From an uncultured Bacilli bacterium (GTDB lineage: Bacteria > Bacillota_I > Bacilli_A > RF39 > UBA660): a stretch of DNA of 16,052 bases. A program made the position numbers and the translations under genes. This document shows, piece by piece, positions 1 to 8,915 of this stretch (position 1 is its first letter; each line of letters starts with the position of its first letter). The notes under the pieces were generated by a model. The model made no database searches. It was not told where the DNA came from and worked only from the letters and a program-made list of their open reading frames with translations. The DNA is taken from NCBI GenBank assembly GCA_947627145.1, contig CANQUW010000016.1, forward strand, positions 1 to 16,052, read 5' to 3'.

Positions 1-921
1 CCAACTTCTTTTAAGTATTTGTTTTATCTTATATTTAAATTTTTGTGTTGATTTAATATGTGGTTTTGGTCTCCATATTTCTTGACTTATCTTTCTGTAA
101 AATCCAAAACCTAAATATTTTATATTATTTGGTCTTGCTATTTTACTCTTCTCTACATTTACTTTTAATCCTAGTTTCCTAGTTATAAATGTAGTTATAC
201 TTCCCATTACTCTATTTGCTGCTTTTTCACTTCTGACCATTATTAATGTATCATCTGCATATCGTACAAAGTTTAGTCCTCTTTTCTCTAACTCTCTATC
301 TAACTCATTAAGCATGATATTTGAAAGTAATGGACTTAGGTTTCCTCCTTGTGGTGTTCCTTTCTTTGTTGGTTGTATTACTCCTTTTTCCATTACTCCA
401 CTTTGTAAGAACTTTCTTATAAGAGATACTAAATCTCCGTCTTTTACTGTTCTTCTTATAATACCTATTAACTTATCTTGATTCACTTCATCGAAAAATG
501 ATTCTATATCAATATCTACTATCCAGTCATATCCGTCATTAAAATATTCTAATGCTTTAATGACTGCTTGTTCACATGAACGTTTTGGTCTAAAACCATA
601 AGAGTTATTTGAAAATTGTTCTTCATACATTGGAGTTAATACTTGTACTATTGCTTGTTGTATTACTCTATCTATTACACTTGGTATTCCGAGTTTTCTC
701 TTCTTTCCATTTTCTTTTGGAATATAAACTCTTCTTACTGGTTGTGGTTTATATTTTCTATTTCTAATTTTATCAAGTATTTCTTCTTTATGTTCTTTAA
801 TATAAGAAAATAACTCTTCTGTTGTTACTCCATCAACTCCACTTGCTCCTTTGTTTTTGTATACTTGTTTGTAAGCATTGTTTAAGTTTTCTTCGGAAAG
901 TACTTTCTCTAAAAGTTCCAT
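1..921 (-). CDS. Group II intron reverse transcriptase/maturase (IIC type), N-terminal 307 codons
   Basis: This protein reverse-transcribes the intron RNA during target-primed retrohoming and acts as a maturase that helps splicing. The frame is open from ATG at 921-919 to the window edge with no stop. An AAGGTGG ribosome binding site lies at 931-937. Motifs in order are: N-terminal MELLEKVL and GASGVDG; RT block GFRPKRS; VDIDIESFFDEV with the first catalytic aspartates; GTPQGGNLSPLLSNI; and the active site RYADD with YADD at residues 221-224. LGFGFY and the KRSW thumb motif follow at the edge. Relatives are about 420 residues long, so roughly 110 residues of the maturase thumb and C-terminus lie outside. 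All catalytic residues visible here are intact, so the enzyme looks potentially active. Confidence 0.95.
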   Translation of the reverse strand, partial: MELLEKVLSEENLNNAYKQVYKNKGASGVDGVTTEELFSYIKEHKEEILDKIRNRKYKPQPVRRVYIPKENGKKRKLGIPSVIDRVIQQAIVQVLTPMYEEQFSNNSYGFRPKRSCEQAVIKALEYFNDGYDWIVDIDIESFFDEVNQDKLIGIIRRTVKDGDLVSLIRKFLQSGVMEKGVIQPTKKGTPQGGNLSPLLSNIMLNELDRELEKRGLNFVRYADDTLIMVRSEKAANRVMGSITTFITRKLGLKVNVEKSKIARPNNIKYLGFGFYRKISQEIWRPKPHIKSTQKFKYKIKQILKRSW

Positions 922-1430
922 ATTTGTTTCCACCTTTCTAATTTCGTACATAGGTTAATCATCTTTTGAGGCACGTTCCCAAGATACGCTTGGTACTCTT
1001 CCTTTTATTTATTCTGATTATAACCTATTTCAATTTCAGTAGTAAAAACTACAAATTATTCAGTCCTTCCTAGTTTCCTAGTACTATGACCTCTGCTGAC
1101 TTCTCATAGTAAACCTTTTCCGACCGTTTTCTTAATAGGGTTCTCCTCAACGTCTATGAGACCTCCCGTGGTAAGACATATATCTTTCCTCGATTAGCTA
1201 CTTACTCTACCACATAAAGTTACGGGTATCTTTTGGACTTTAGTTTGTTATGCAACCTTATCCGTTTATGTAGCCTTATAGTAAGTTTCTGTTCGTTAGC
1301 CCTCGATTTTGTTTCACGCTTCCTTTGGCCCTAATCTCACGATTAATGCTTTGCGCTTCCCTAACACTTCGTCGATACCTACGCGTGTATTGGACTTTCA
1401 CCAACTAGATATATGCCATGCACGGCACAC
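922..1430 (-). ncRNA. Group IIC intron ribozyme, domains I-III and start of domain IV
   Basis: This is the catalytic RNA scaffold upstream of the intron ORF. The 5' end GTGTGCC is at 1430-1424. The run GGTGAAAGTCC at about 1393-1403 and the segment around 1240-1262 containing GCATAAC match conserved domain I elements of IIC introns. The AUAA at 1248-1251 could serve as EBS1 and pair with the exon UUAU just before the splice site. The run GTCAGCAGAGGTCATAGTAC at about 1083-1102, followed by a small hairpin with a GAAA loop (about 1069-1081) and AAGGACTGAA, matches the domain III region of the O. iheyensis intron. Domain IV then opens with an AT-rich hairpin near 1028-1055 and continues into the ORF. 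Domain boundaries are approximate because no fold was computed. Confidence 0.85.
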
Positions 1431-1459
1431 ATAAAAAGATAAGTATATTTCAACTTATC
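1431..1459 (-). terminator. Intrinsic terminator of the VWA surface protein gene; intron target site
   Basis: On the minus strand GATAAGT (1459-1453) pairs perfectly with ACTTATC (1444-1438) across an 8-nt loop, followed by TTTTT (1437-1433) and AT. It starts 9 nt after the stop codon at 1469. The group IIC intron begins on the very next base, 1430, so the hairpin and T-run serve both as terminator and as the intron's 5' exon. Confidence 0.88.
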
Positions 1460-1468
1460 AATTTATAA

Positions 1469-4400
1469 TTATTTCTTAAGTACATATTCCTTTATAACTA
1501 CTCCAAATGCTCCTACTATTGAAATAATAAACATTAACACATATTTTAATATTTCATCTTTAGTATTTGGATTGCTAATACCGGAAATACCAGAAATTAC
1601 TTTTTTGACTTTAGAAATACTTCTTTCATTAGTATAAATCACTTTATGTTCTTCTTTAGTTAGAGTACCAATAGAGTTCTCAGCTGTTGTAACATAACCA
1701 TCTTGATTTGCTTCCATTTCTTTTACTTGATACTCTACACCATTTGGTATATTCTTTATAGTTATTATTTCTCCACCTTTAAGTTGAACCATACTATGAT
1801 ATGTACCATCTACCCTCTTATCAAACACTATATTTCCTTCTTTATTATTGTTCATAGTATATTGATATGTTGTTTCGAATGGCATATCTTTAGGAACCTT
1901 TAATATTATTTCAAAATTCCATTCACGATCCAACTCAACATTATCGCCTTTTAATTGTTTTTCAATAGATAACATATGTCTTGTAAATCTCCAGTTGTTA
2001 TACTCAACAATTATACCATCTTTATCCATTACACCTTCTGTGTTTTCATTTGTTGTAGTAATGTATCCATTTTGATCGGCTTCTACTTCGTTTACAATAT
2101 ACCTAGTTCCTTCTGGTAATCCTTTAATTGTAGCTGATTCTCCACCTTTAATTAAGATGTGTCCTACATAACTTCCTTCACCATTCTTAGTAATATTGAA
2201 GTCATATTCAGTATCTTCTCCATTTTTAGTGTATTTATATGTAGAATCTAAATCTTTTACTAATGGGCTAAATAAGATAATTTCAAAATCCCATTCTTTA
2301 TCAGTTTCTACATTGTTACCTTTAACATTCTTCTTAACAGTTAAATCAAAGTCAGCTAAATTTGTATTAGTAAATGTAACCTTAGTTCCAGTTTCTTGTA
2401 ATGTTCCAGTTTCTTCTCCATCAACAGTTGTGATGTATCTATCTTTATTAGCTTCTTTTTCTACTATTTCATACCTAGTATTTTCTGGAATACCATTAAT
2501 AGTAATAGTATCATTATGTTTTAATGTTACAGTTCCTTCATATACATCTGGTTTTTCACTAACTTTAGATACTGTTAAAGTACCACTCTTAGTTCCAGTA
2601 TAGTTAAATTGTGCTGGGAATTTAACATTTTTATCAGCTGTAAATTTAATAGTGAAGTTCCAATCTTTATTTTTATCACCACGTTGTCCTGAAACTATTT
2701 TACTTAGTGATAAATCAACTAAAGATGGTTTTTTATTGTAGAATGTAATTCCATCACCTTCAACATTTGTAATTGTTCCCGAAGTTTCACCATTAGTATA
2801 TGTTACATAACGACCTGTATTAGCATCTGTTTCTGATATTTCGTAATTAGTATTTTCTGGAATATCATTAATTGTAAGTGCTTGACCATGTTTTAATTTA
2901 ACTTTAGCAACATAGCTTCCATCTTCTTGTTTTTCGAAAGTTACATTATCGATGCTAGGAGCTTCTACTCCTTCAATTTTTGAAGTACCTTCACTTGGAT
3001 AAGTAACTGTAGTTTTACTTGTTTCAGGATTAAATTTACCTAATTCAATATCATCTTCTCTTGATAATTTAATAACAAATTCCCAAGGTTTTTCATATTC
3101 TCCTGCTCCTCCAAGAACTTCTTTTGAAAGTGTTAGAGTTTGTTTAGCAAGTTTTATGTTTCTATAAATGATATGTTGTGTATCTGTAGCATTTTCTAAT
3201 GTTCCTGAAGTATTATCTGTATGGTTAGTTAAATATTGATCTTTATCTGCTTCATCTTCAGTAACTTGATATTTAGTACCTTCTGGTAATCCTTTAATTC
3301 TAAGTTTATCATTGTGTTTTAAAGTAACATGACCTACATAAACACCTGATCCTTCAGGAGTCTCTGTAAAGGTAATATTAGTACTATCTGCACCATTTAA
3401 TGTAGTAGGATATTCTTTCGGGAAGTCAATACCAGTAGTTTTATCTGGAGTTAATGTAACTGTAAAGTGCCAGTCTTTAGTTCTATTACCATCAGTTCCT
3501 TCTACTTGTTTTTCAATAATTAAATCATGTTCACTTAAATTAACATTAGTAATTATTACTTCTCCACTAGCACCTTCACTATCAAATGATCCAGTTTGTT
3601 GTGGAATAAGTGCTGTATAACCATCACGATTTGAATTGATTTCTGATACAAAGTAACGAGTTCTTTCTGGTAAACCTTTAATTGTAACTTTTTGACCATG
3701 TTTTACAGATACAGTTCCCATATATGATCCTCTACGGTCTCCTGTAACTTTAGTAAATGTAATTTCACCATCTGCTGGTGCTGTTACTTTACCTTCATAA
3801 CCAGCGATTACTCCACCTTTATATTCATAAGAATCATCTAATGTAATACCTTGTGCTGGTGTTAAATAGATATTAAATGTCCAAGTTGCTTCTTCGTCTC
3901 CATCCTCACCTTTTACAAGTTTTCCAACTGTTAAATCATGATATGAATATTTAGTATTAGTGAAAGTAACTGTTTGATCAGTTGTAACACCACCTGTACC
4001 AAAAGTACCTGATGCCTTTCCACTATGACTTGTAGTATAATCATCACTATCTGCTTCTTGTTCTACTATTTTATATGTAGTTCCTTCAAGAAGATCTTTA
4101 ATAGTAATTCCTTCTCCATGTTTTAATTGAACAGTTGCTTTATATGTATTATCTTCTTGTTTATTAAATTGAATTTTAGATGTTAGGCAAGCTTCCCCTT
4201 CACAAACGTATTCTGTTGGAATTCCTTCACCTTCTGGTGCTGTTAAAGTAATATCAAAATTCCATGTTTTTTCTTTATCACCAGCAAAACCTTCGACAAT
4301 TTTACCTAAAGTAATATCATATTCAGCTGGATTATTATTTATGAATTCAACTTCAGCATCTCTAATAAGAGTACCTTCATTATTATTTCCTTTTACAGTT

Positions 4401-7400
4401 GTAGTATATCCTTTTATTTGTCCTGCTTCTTTTTCAGTTATAGTATATTCTGTTCCATCAAGAATTCCGTAGATAGTCATCTTTTCTCCACCCTTGATAG
4501 CAAAGTCAGCAGTATAAGTATAACCACCATCTGTAGATTCAAAATTAATATTACCAGTTCTTGTTACTTTATTATCTTTAGTAACAACATAATAATATTC
4601 TCCACCTACTTTATCAGCAGTACCACGTTTTAATTTAACTGTAAAGTTCCAATCTCTATTAGTATCTGTTCTAGAATCTAATCCCTTAAGAGTTTTAACG
4701 ATAGATAAAGCATTTAATGAACGGTTAACATAATGTACTTCATTTTCTTTTTGAACCGTATTACCAAATCTTGCAGTTCCTGCAGCTTCTGGTTCTAATA
4801 AATCAATTTCTGTATCACCATAAGCTCTATCAAATCTATATCCATTTTGGATTTGACCTTCAGTTAAAACTTCTTCTACTGTATATTTATAGTCTTTTTC
4901 AAGTCCATTAATTACAAGTCCTTCATTATGTCCTAAACTAAACTTAGCAACATATTTACCAGTACTTTCATCTTTTTTAAAATCAAGTGTTTCAGTTAAA
5001 TATTGAGTATTAGTAGCATACTTAGAATATACTTGAGCTTTTTGTGGTTGAGCATAAGTTGAAGTTGATGAAGGAGTAACTTTCATTTGTCTGTTTGAAT
5101 CGATATCAGCAGCTACAAATGGTCCTACTTGTTGTAATCCATCAGTTGTTTTACCATCAAATGTATCTAATTGGTCTTTTGGTACGATATAAACATCTTT
5201 TACCCAGAATTCCATTGAACCTGCTGGATGATCTTTAGTATCTGGTCTATATAATACTCTACCATCTACACTATCTGTTAAACCTTCTAAGCTGTTAACA
5301 TAAACAGTTCTTCCTGCTCTTTGTTCACTACCTGCGATATCATTATCAGCAGCATTATATAAATGGAATACATGTTCATCAGTATTTCCTCCAACATAAA
5401 TGTAGTTTCCATTTTCGTCTGTTGCTAATTGGTTATCTTCTGTTTGTAATAATCCTCTTTCATCTGTTAATAAATCAATTGTACTAAGTCTTAATTGCCA
5501 TTTTCCAGAATAAGGATTCTTAAATGTTTTAATAGCTTGGAAATCACCTGTATGAACACCGTTTTCGAAACTTAAGGTATAATTGAATTTTTCCTTTCCA
5601 GTTCCGTCTGGTAAAACATCAGGTTCTGGTTCTACTTCTTTTGTTACTTCAAGAAGGGCATCTGATACTGTAAGTCTACCGTTATTTCCTAGGTATCCAT
5701 CAACAACGATATTTTTACTATCACTGTTTGTACTAGCTGTAGGTAAATAATATGTTCCGGCAGAACCTGTTTTATTTGATTGTTTAGTATGTACATTTTG
5801 TGCCATATCTCCAGTACGAAGTCCACCAACTTTAGTAGCTGCTACATAATAACCATCAACTGGTTTAACATTATTAACAAAATCTTTAATTTCTCCTGTT
5901 TCTGGATTATACCAAACTAAGAATTCTCCTGTCTTATCTTCTCCTAGATAAGAACCAAGTTCACTACCTCTACGTTTAACAGCCATATGAACTGTTTCAT
6001 TATTTTCTGGTAAATAGTAATCAATAATTATCCAGTAAGCTTTATTAGAAGATACAGATTCTACTTTTTTGTGATTATTTTCAAAACTTTCCAATCCATT
6101 TTTTCCTGTACTAGTTTTAAATACTTTTGTTGCTGTATAGTCAACAGTTACACCATCACTATTAACGTAATCCTCTTCATTTAATTCATAAAGAGTTAAT
6201 GGTCTTTGGAATGCATAATAACGGTTATCTGCACTTGGAGAGAATGTAAAGTTAGCATCTCCTCTTGATCTTGATTTATTTGAGTCTGTTACATAACCAT
6301 CATAATTTGTACCACTATAATAGTTAGATAAGAAATAAACATTTCCATCAGCATCTGTATGACTTTGAATGTATTCAGCAGATACTTTAGCTAAATCTAT
6401 ATCTAATTTATCTTCTGTTTTAATATCATCAGATACACCGATACCATAGAATAATCTAAATGGTGTTGATTGTTTTTTATCAGAAAGATTAGTTGAATAT
6501 TTTTTTACAGTTCCATCAACATTAAGTTTGATATTAGCAGTTTGAATAGGTAAAGCTCTTGATGGAATATTAACATAAATCATTGAATCATAACCATTAT
6601 CAATGACACTACCACCAGTTCCTCCTGTATAGTCTCCACTATCTTCTACCCAAACTCTGATTTCATTAAGTGCATATTGAACTTCTCCACTTTTATAACA
6701 TGGATTATCATGTAATACTGCTCTTGCTGCTGTATCTTCTGTTTTTCCAGTAGTAATATTCTTATCAAATCTATAAATAGTATAAACTTTATTTCTTTGT
6801 TCTTCAGGAGCAGAGTCTACATTTTCAGGAAGAGTTGATACATATTGTCTAGTTGTATCACCATCTAAATAATATATATCTCCATTACTCCAACTTGCAT
6901 TCTCTCTATTTTTAACATATTGACCTGTCTTCGGATCTAGATAATACCAACCCATTTCGAAACTACCGAATTGTTTTTGAATTTTTAAGTTAGTATTATA
7001 ATCATAAATACCAGTTTTTACCATACCGTGCATTTGTCCAAATAGTAATAAACCTAAATCATATTGCTTATTATCTGCAAGTGTTACACCTTTATCTTTT
7101 ACTTCCATATATTTACCAATTGGATCCATATATGTTAAGGAATCAGATACACCAGAATCATTGTCTCCTTCAATTGGATTAAATGTTGAACCTAACATTT
7201 CATCAAAGATTTGATCAAAGATGTTAGCGATATCTCCATCAGTAGCAGTATAATATTTATCTATATAATTAACATCATCCAATGATTTAACATCATATTC
7301 ACTATCTTCAGGGTGTTTCCAAGTAAATTCAGCATTTCCATCTGCTAAATATCTATAATATCCTTCTTCAGGGAATTTTGCTGTAGGATTTGAACCAGCA

Positions 7401-8905
7401 ATATATGATTGTAAAAGTTCCTTAGTATTTTCAACTTGAGCTTTTGCAAATTCATTTATCTCAGTTTCACGAGCAAGCCATTGACCTTGTGGTGTTTTTG
7501 AATGTAAATATGTGAAGTCAATTTTTCTATCTTGATCGAAATACTCTTTAGGACTAAGAGTACCAAGTAATTGTTCATTAGCAAACTCACCAAGATTATT
7601 AACATTAAATCCAATAGAATAGTTTTTCATATCAGTATTGTAATGAGCTTGAATCTTCTTTTGATAATAACCAGCAAGTAAAAGGTTAGAAACATTTCTT
7701 AAAGAAATCATTTGTGGTTCTTTTACAAGTTTATTATCTCTTGTATTTCTTGCGTCTGAATTATTATAGTAACCTGTTACAGTACTACAATCTGCATAGA
7801 ATGGGTTAGAAGCATTAGCAGCATATTGTAAACCTTCTCCAGCAGTGCTAATTACATCTTCATGAAATGGTTCCCACCATTCATAAGAAGTGTTTCCACC
7901 ATTACTACTTTTAGTTGTACTAACAATATTAGTAGCTCCATCAGTTAAAGTAATTAAAACTGGAATACGTGCTTCTTCTTTTCCTGTTACAGTATTTCTA
8001 TAAGTAGTAGTTTCTTCATCAGCAAGCATCTTCATTCCTTTATATAAAGCACCTTGAAGATAAGTCGAATCTGCTTGCATTACTTTAGTAGTAACTTGGT
8101 TACCTTCTTTTACATTGCTTTGAATTCTAGGAAAATAGGCTGACTTCCCCTTATTTGTTTTACCTGAAATTCTCATATATTGTCCAATACCTTCAGCAGA
8201 ACTGCTTGGAGTATAATGACTAAGAGCTAACAATTGTTGTGCTCCACCACCATATACGATAACACCAACACGGTTGTCAGGGTGAACAGGATGATCAGGA
8301 TCATTTCCCATTAATTGGTCAATTAAAGTATTTGCTTCACTTAAAACTTTATGTAATGAATCATTAGAATCCATATTATTATTAGTTAGTCTAGTCATCG
8401 AACCAGAAATATCTAATAATAATACAACATCAAGGGGTCTTGTACTTTCTCGGTCAACAACTTGAGATGAACCTAAAGTTGAAAATATATGAAGGAAATC
8501 TGTATTTAATCCTACGTTTGTAGTTACTCCATCATCTTCTTCTTTTAAACCAAGATTAAAAGTTCCTTTTGCATTATTAGCTTCAACTGATTTATCGGCC
8601 CAAACTCTACCTGCATAACGGCTTCCTCTTCCGTTAGGGTCTTCATCAATCAATTGACCTTTATAACTTTCCATCGTATTATTATCACTAATACGATCAT
8701 ACTTAGATGAACCATCTAAATATGAATTATTTGCAACAGTAGCATACTTATATGCTATAGTTCCAAATCCTAAACTATAAACAACACCTAAAACTATTAT
8801 AGCTGCCACCATAATAGTTTTTTTGTTGCCTTTAAATTTTTTAATAAAGATATCTTTATTATTATTGAATAGAATATTCAATAAACGATTTTTCATATTT
8901 TTCAT
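1469..8905 (-). CDS. Giant cell-wall-anchored VWA adhesin with nine isopeptide-type stalk domains
   Basis: This is a predicted surface fibre or adhesin of 2478 residues. A basic N-terminus is followed by a hydrophobic signal segment at residues 30-52. The motif GRVWADKSV (99-107) is one I associate with this class of VWA surface proteins. The VWA domain starts near 158, with MIDAS motif DISGS (165-169), a likely metal-binding Thr281 and TDG (321-323), and runs to about 575. Residues 576-1077 are beta-rich and unassigned. A first isopeptide-type domain spans about 1078-1397. Eight repeats of 122-141 residues follow, starting at 1398, 1527, 1654, 1791, 1920, 2061, 2184 and 2308. Each repeat has an early Lys, a WxF motif, a central Glu and a closing Asn, the Spy0128-style Lys-Asn crosslink pattern. 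The C-terminus is a sorting signal: NPNTK (2445-2449), a hydrophobic helix (2453-2472) and a Lys-rich tail. The first ATG is chosen because GAAAGGGAGA lies 10 nt upstream; the Met at residue 4 fits less well. The ligand is unknown. Pilus tip adhesins such as RrgA share the VWA-plus-isopeptide plan. Confidence 0.9.
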   Translation of the reverse strand: MKNMKNRLLNILFNNNKDIFIKKFKGNKKTIMVAAIIVLGVVYSLGFGTIAYKYATVANNSYLDGSSKYDRISDNNTMESYKGQLIDEDPNGRGSRYAGRVWADKSVEANNAKGTFNLGLKEEDDGVTTNVGLNTDFLHIFSTLGSSQVVDRESTRPLDVVLLLDISGSMTRLTNNNMDSNDSLHKVLSEANTLIDQLMGNDPDHPVHPDNRVGVIVYGGGAQQLLALSHYTPSSSAEGIGQYMRISGKTNKGKSAYFPRIQSNVKEGNQVTTKVMQADSTYLQGALYKGMKMLADEETTTYRNTVTGKEEARIPVLITLTDGATNIVSTTKSSNGGNTSYEWWEPFHEDVISTAGEGLQYAANASNPFYADCSTVTGYYNNSDARNTRDNKLVKEPQMISLRNVSNLLLAGYYQKKIQAHYNTDMKNYSIGFNVNNLGEFANEQLLGTLSPKEYFDQDRKIDFTYLHSKTPQGQWLARETEINEFAKAQVENTKELLQSYIAGSNPTAKFPEEGYYRYLADGNAEFTWKHPEDSEYDVKSLDDVNYIDKYYTATDGDIANIFDQIFDEMLGSTFNPIEGDNDSGVSDSLTYMDPIGKYMEVKDKGVTLADNKQYDLGLLLFGQMHGMVKTGIYDYNTNLKIQKQFGSFEMGWYYLDPKTGQYVKNRENASWSNGDIYYLDGDTTRQYVSTLPENVDSAPEEQRNKVYTIYRFDKNITTGKTEDTAARAVLHDNPCYKSGEVQYALNEIRVWVEDSGDYTGGTGGSVIDNGYDSMIYVNIPSRALPIQTANIKLNVDGTVKKYSTNLSDKKQSTPFRLFYGIGVSDDIKTEDKLDIDLAKVSAEYIQSHTDADGNVYFLSNYYSGTNYDGYVTDSNKSRSRGDANFTFSPSADNRYYAFQRPLTLYELNEEDYVNSDGVTVDYTATKVFKTSTGKNGLESFENNHKKVESVSSNKAYWIIIDYYLPENNETVHMAVKRRGSELGSYLGEDKTGEFLVWYNPETGEIKDFVNNVKPVDGYYVAATKVGGLRTGDMAQNVHTKQSNKTGSAGTYYLPTASTNSDSKNIVVDGYLGNNGRLTVSDALLEVTKEVEPEPDVLPDGTGKEKFNYTLSFENGVHTGDFQAIKTFKNPYSGKWQLRLSTIDLLTDERGLLQTEDNQLATDENGNYIYVGGNTDEHVFHLYNAADNDIAGSEQRAGRTVYVNSLEGLTDSVDGRVLYRPDTKDHPAGSMEFWVKDVYIVPKDQLDTFDGKTTDGLQQVGPFVAADIDSNRQMKVTPSSTSTYAQPQKAQVYSKYATNTQYLTETLDFKKDESTGKYVAKFSLGHNEGLVINGLEKDYKYTVEEVLTEGQIQNGYRFDRAYGDTEIDLLEPEAAGTARFGNTVQKENEVHYVNRSLNALSIVKTLKGLDSRTDTNRDWNFTVKLKRGTADKVGGEYYYVVTKDNKVTRTGNINFESTDGGYTYTADFAIKGGEKMTIYGILDGTEYTITEKEAGQIKGYTTTVKGNNNEGTLIRDAEVEFINNNPAEYDITLGKIVEGFAGDKEKTWNFDITLTAPEGEGIPTEYVCEGEACLTSKIQFNKQEDNTYKATVQLKHGEGITIKDLLEGTTYKIVEQEADSDDYTTSHSGKASGTFGTGGVTTDQTVTFTNTKYSYHDLTVGKLVKGEDGDEEATWTFNIYLTPAQGITLDDSYEYKGGVIAGYEGKVTAPADGEITFTKVTGDRRGSYMGTVSVKHGQKVTIKGLPERTRYFVSEINSNRDGYTALIPQQTGSFDSEGASGEVIITNVNLSEHDLIIEKQVEGTDGNRTKDWHFTVTLTPDKTTGIDFPKEYPTTLNGADSTNITFTETPEGSGVYVGHVTLKHNDKLRIKGLPEGTKYQVTEDEADKDQYLTNHTDNTSGTLENATDTQHIIYRNIKLAKQTLTLSKEVLGGAGEYEKPWEFVIKLSREDDIELGKFNPETSKTTVTYPSEGTSKIEGVEAPSIDNVTFEKQEDGSYVAKVKLKHGQALTINDIPENTNYEISETDANTGRYVTYTNGETSGTITNVEGDGITFYNKKPSLVDLSLSKIVSGQRGDKNKDWNFTIKFTADKNVKFPAQFNYTGTKSGTLTVSKVSEKPDVYEGTVTLKHNDTITINGIPENTRYEIVEKEANKDRYITTVDGEETGTLQETGTKVTFTNTNLADFDLTVKKNVKGNNVETDKEWDFEIILFSPLVKDLDSTYKYTKNGEDTEYDFNITKNGEGSYVGHILIKGGESATIKGLPEGTRYIVNEVEADQNGYITTTNENTEGVMDKDGIIVEYNNWRFTRHMLSIEKQLKGDNVELDREWNFEIILKVPKDMPFETTYQYTMNNNKEGNIVFDKRVDGTYHSMVQLKGGEIITIKNIPNGVEYQVKEMEANQDGYVTTAENSIGTLTKEEHKVIYTNERSISKVKKVISGISGISNPNTKDEILKYVLMFIISIVGAFGVVIKEYVLKK
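2105..2129 (-). repeat. Short direct repeat, copy 1 (24 of 25 bases match copy 2 at 3275)
   Basis: This lies in the Pro-Glu-Gly-Thr-Arg-Tyr turn of the seventh unit of the array (residues 2184-2307). It is identical to 3275-3299 except at the fourth base, giving a 21-base perfect match. The copies are 1170 bp apart, a multiple of three. Confidence 0.75.
3275..3299 (-). repeat. Short direct repeat, copy 2 (matches copy 1 at 2105)
   Basis: This lies at the equivalent turn of the fourth unit of the array (residues 1791-1919). Recombination with copy 1 would remove 390 codons in frame, three whole stalk domains. Confidence 0.75.
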
Positions 8906-8915
8906 TTTCCGAACA

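Larger units (their letters stand above)
1..1430 (-). mobile_element. Group IIC intron, 5' portion (truncated by window edge)
   Basis: This is a retrotransposing self-splicing intron. On the minus strand it begins at 1430 with GTGTGCC, the conserved group II 5' end, preceded by exon bases TTAT. About 500 nt of structured RNA leads into an open reverse transcriptase frame that runs off the left edge. From memory, the RNA and its TTAT/GTGTGCC junction closely resemble the structurally solved Oceanobacillus iheyensis IIC intron, and the protein resembles the Geobacillus IIC reverse transcriptase. The insertion site, immediately after an intrinsic terminator, is the known preference of group IIC introns. 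The 3' end (rest of the ORF and domains V and VI) is outside the window, so completeness cannot be judged. Confidence 0.93.
1619..4714 (-). repeat. Eight tandem isopeptide-domain repeats in the surface protein stalk
   Basis: The units start at 4714, 4327, 3946, 3535, 3148, 2725, 2356 and 1984 (minus strand, 122-141 codons each). Conserved positions include the strand-one Lys (LSIVK, ITLGK, LTVGK, LIIEK, LTLSK, LSLSK, LTVKK, LSIEK) and the WxF motif. There is also a KHG/KHN/KGG turn followed by an IxGxPEGTRY-like segment. The central Glu sits in motifs such as ITEKEA, IVEQEA, VTEDEA and VKEMEA, and the final-strand Asn in FINN, FTNT, FYNK or YTNE. The fourth unit of the array has VSEINS in place of the usual xExEA, but keeps the catalytic-position Glu. 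The repeats are diverged in sequence, so this is an old array rather than a recent amplification. Confidence 0.85.

Noticed and set aside
2196..2603. 135-codon open frame on the plus strand inside the large surface protein gene
   Set aside because: It lies wholly antisense to a gene with clear domain repeats, has no ribosome binding site of note, and its hydrophobic, Ser/Val-rich product mirrors the repeat codons. It is a shadow frame.
1619..4714. CRISPR-like or satellite DNA array
   Set aside because: The periodicity is about 370-420 bp and reflects coding repeats with diverged DNA. There are no short identical repeats with unique spacers.
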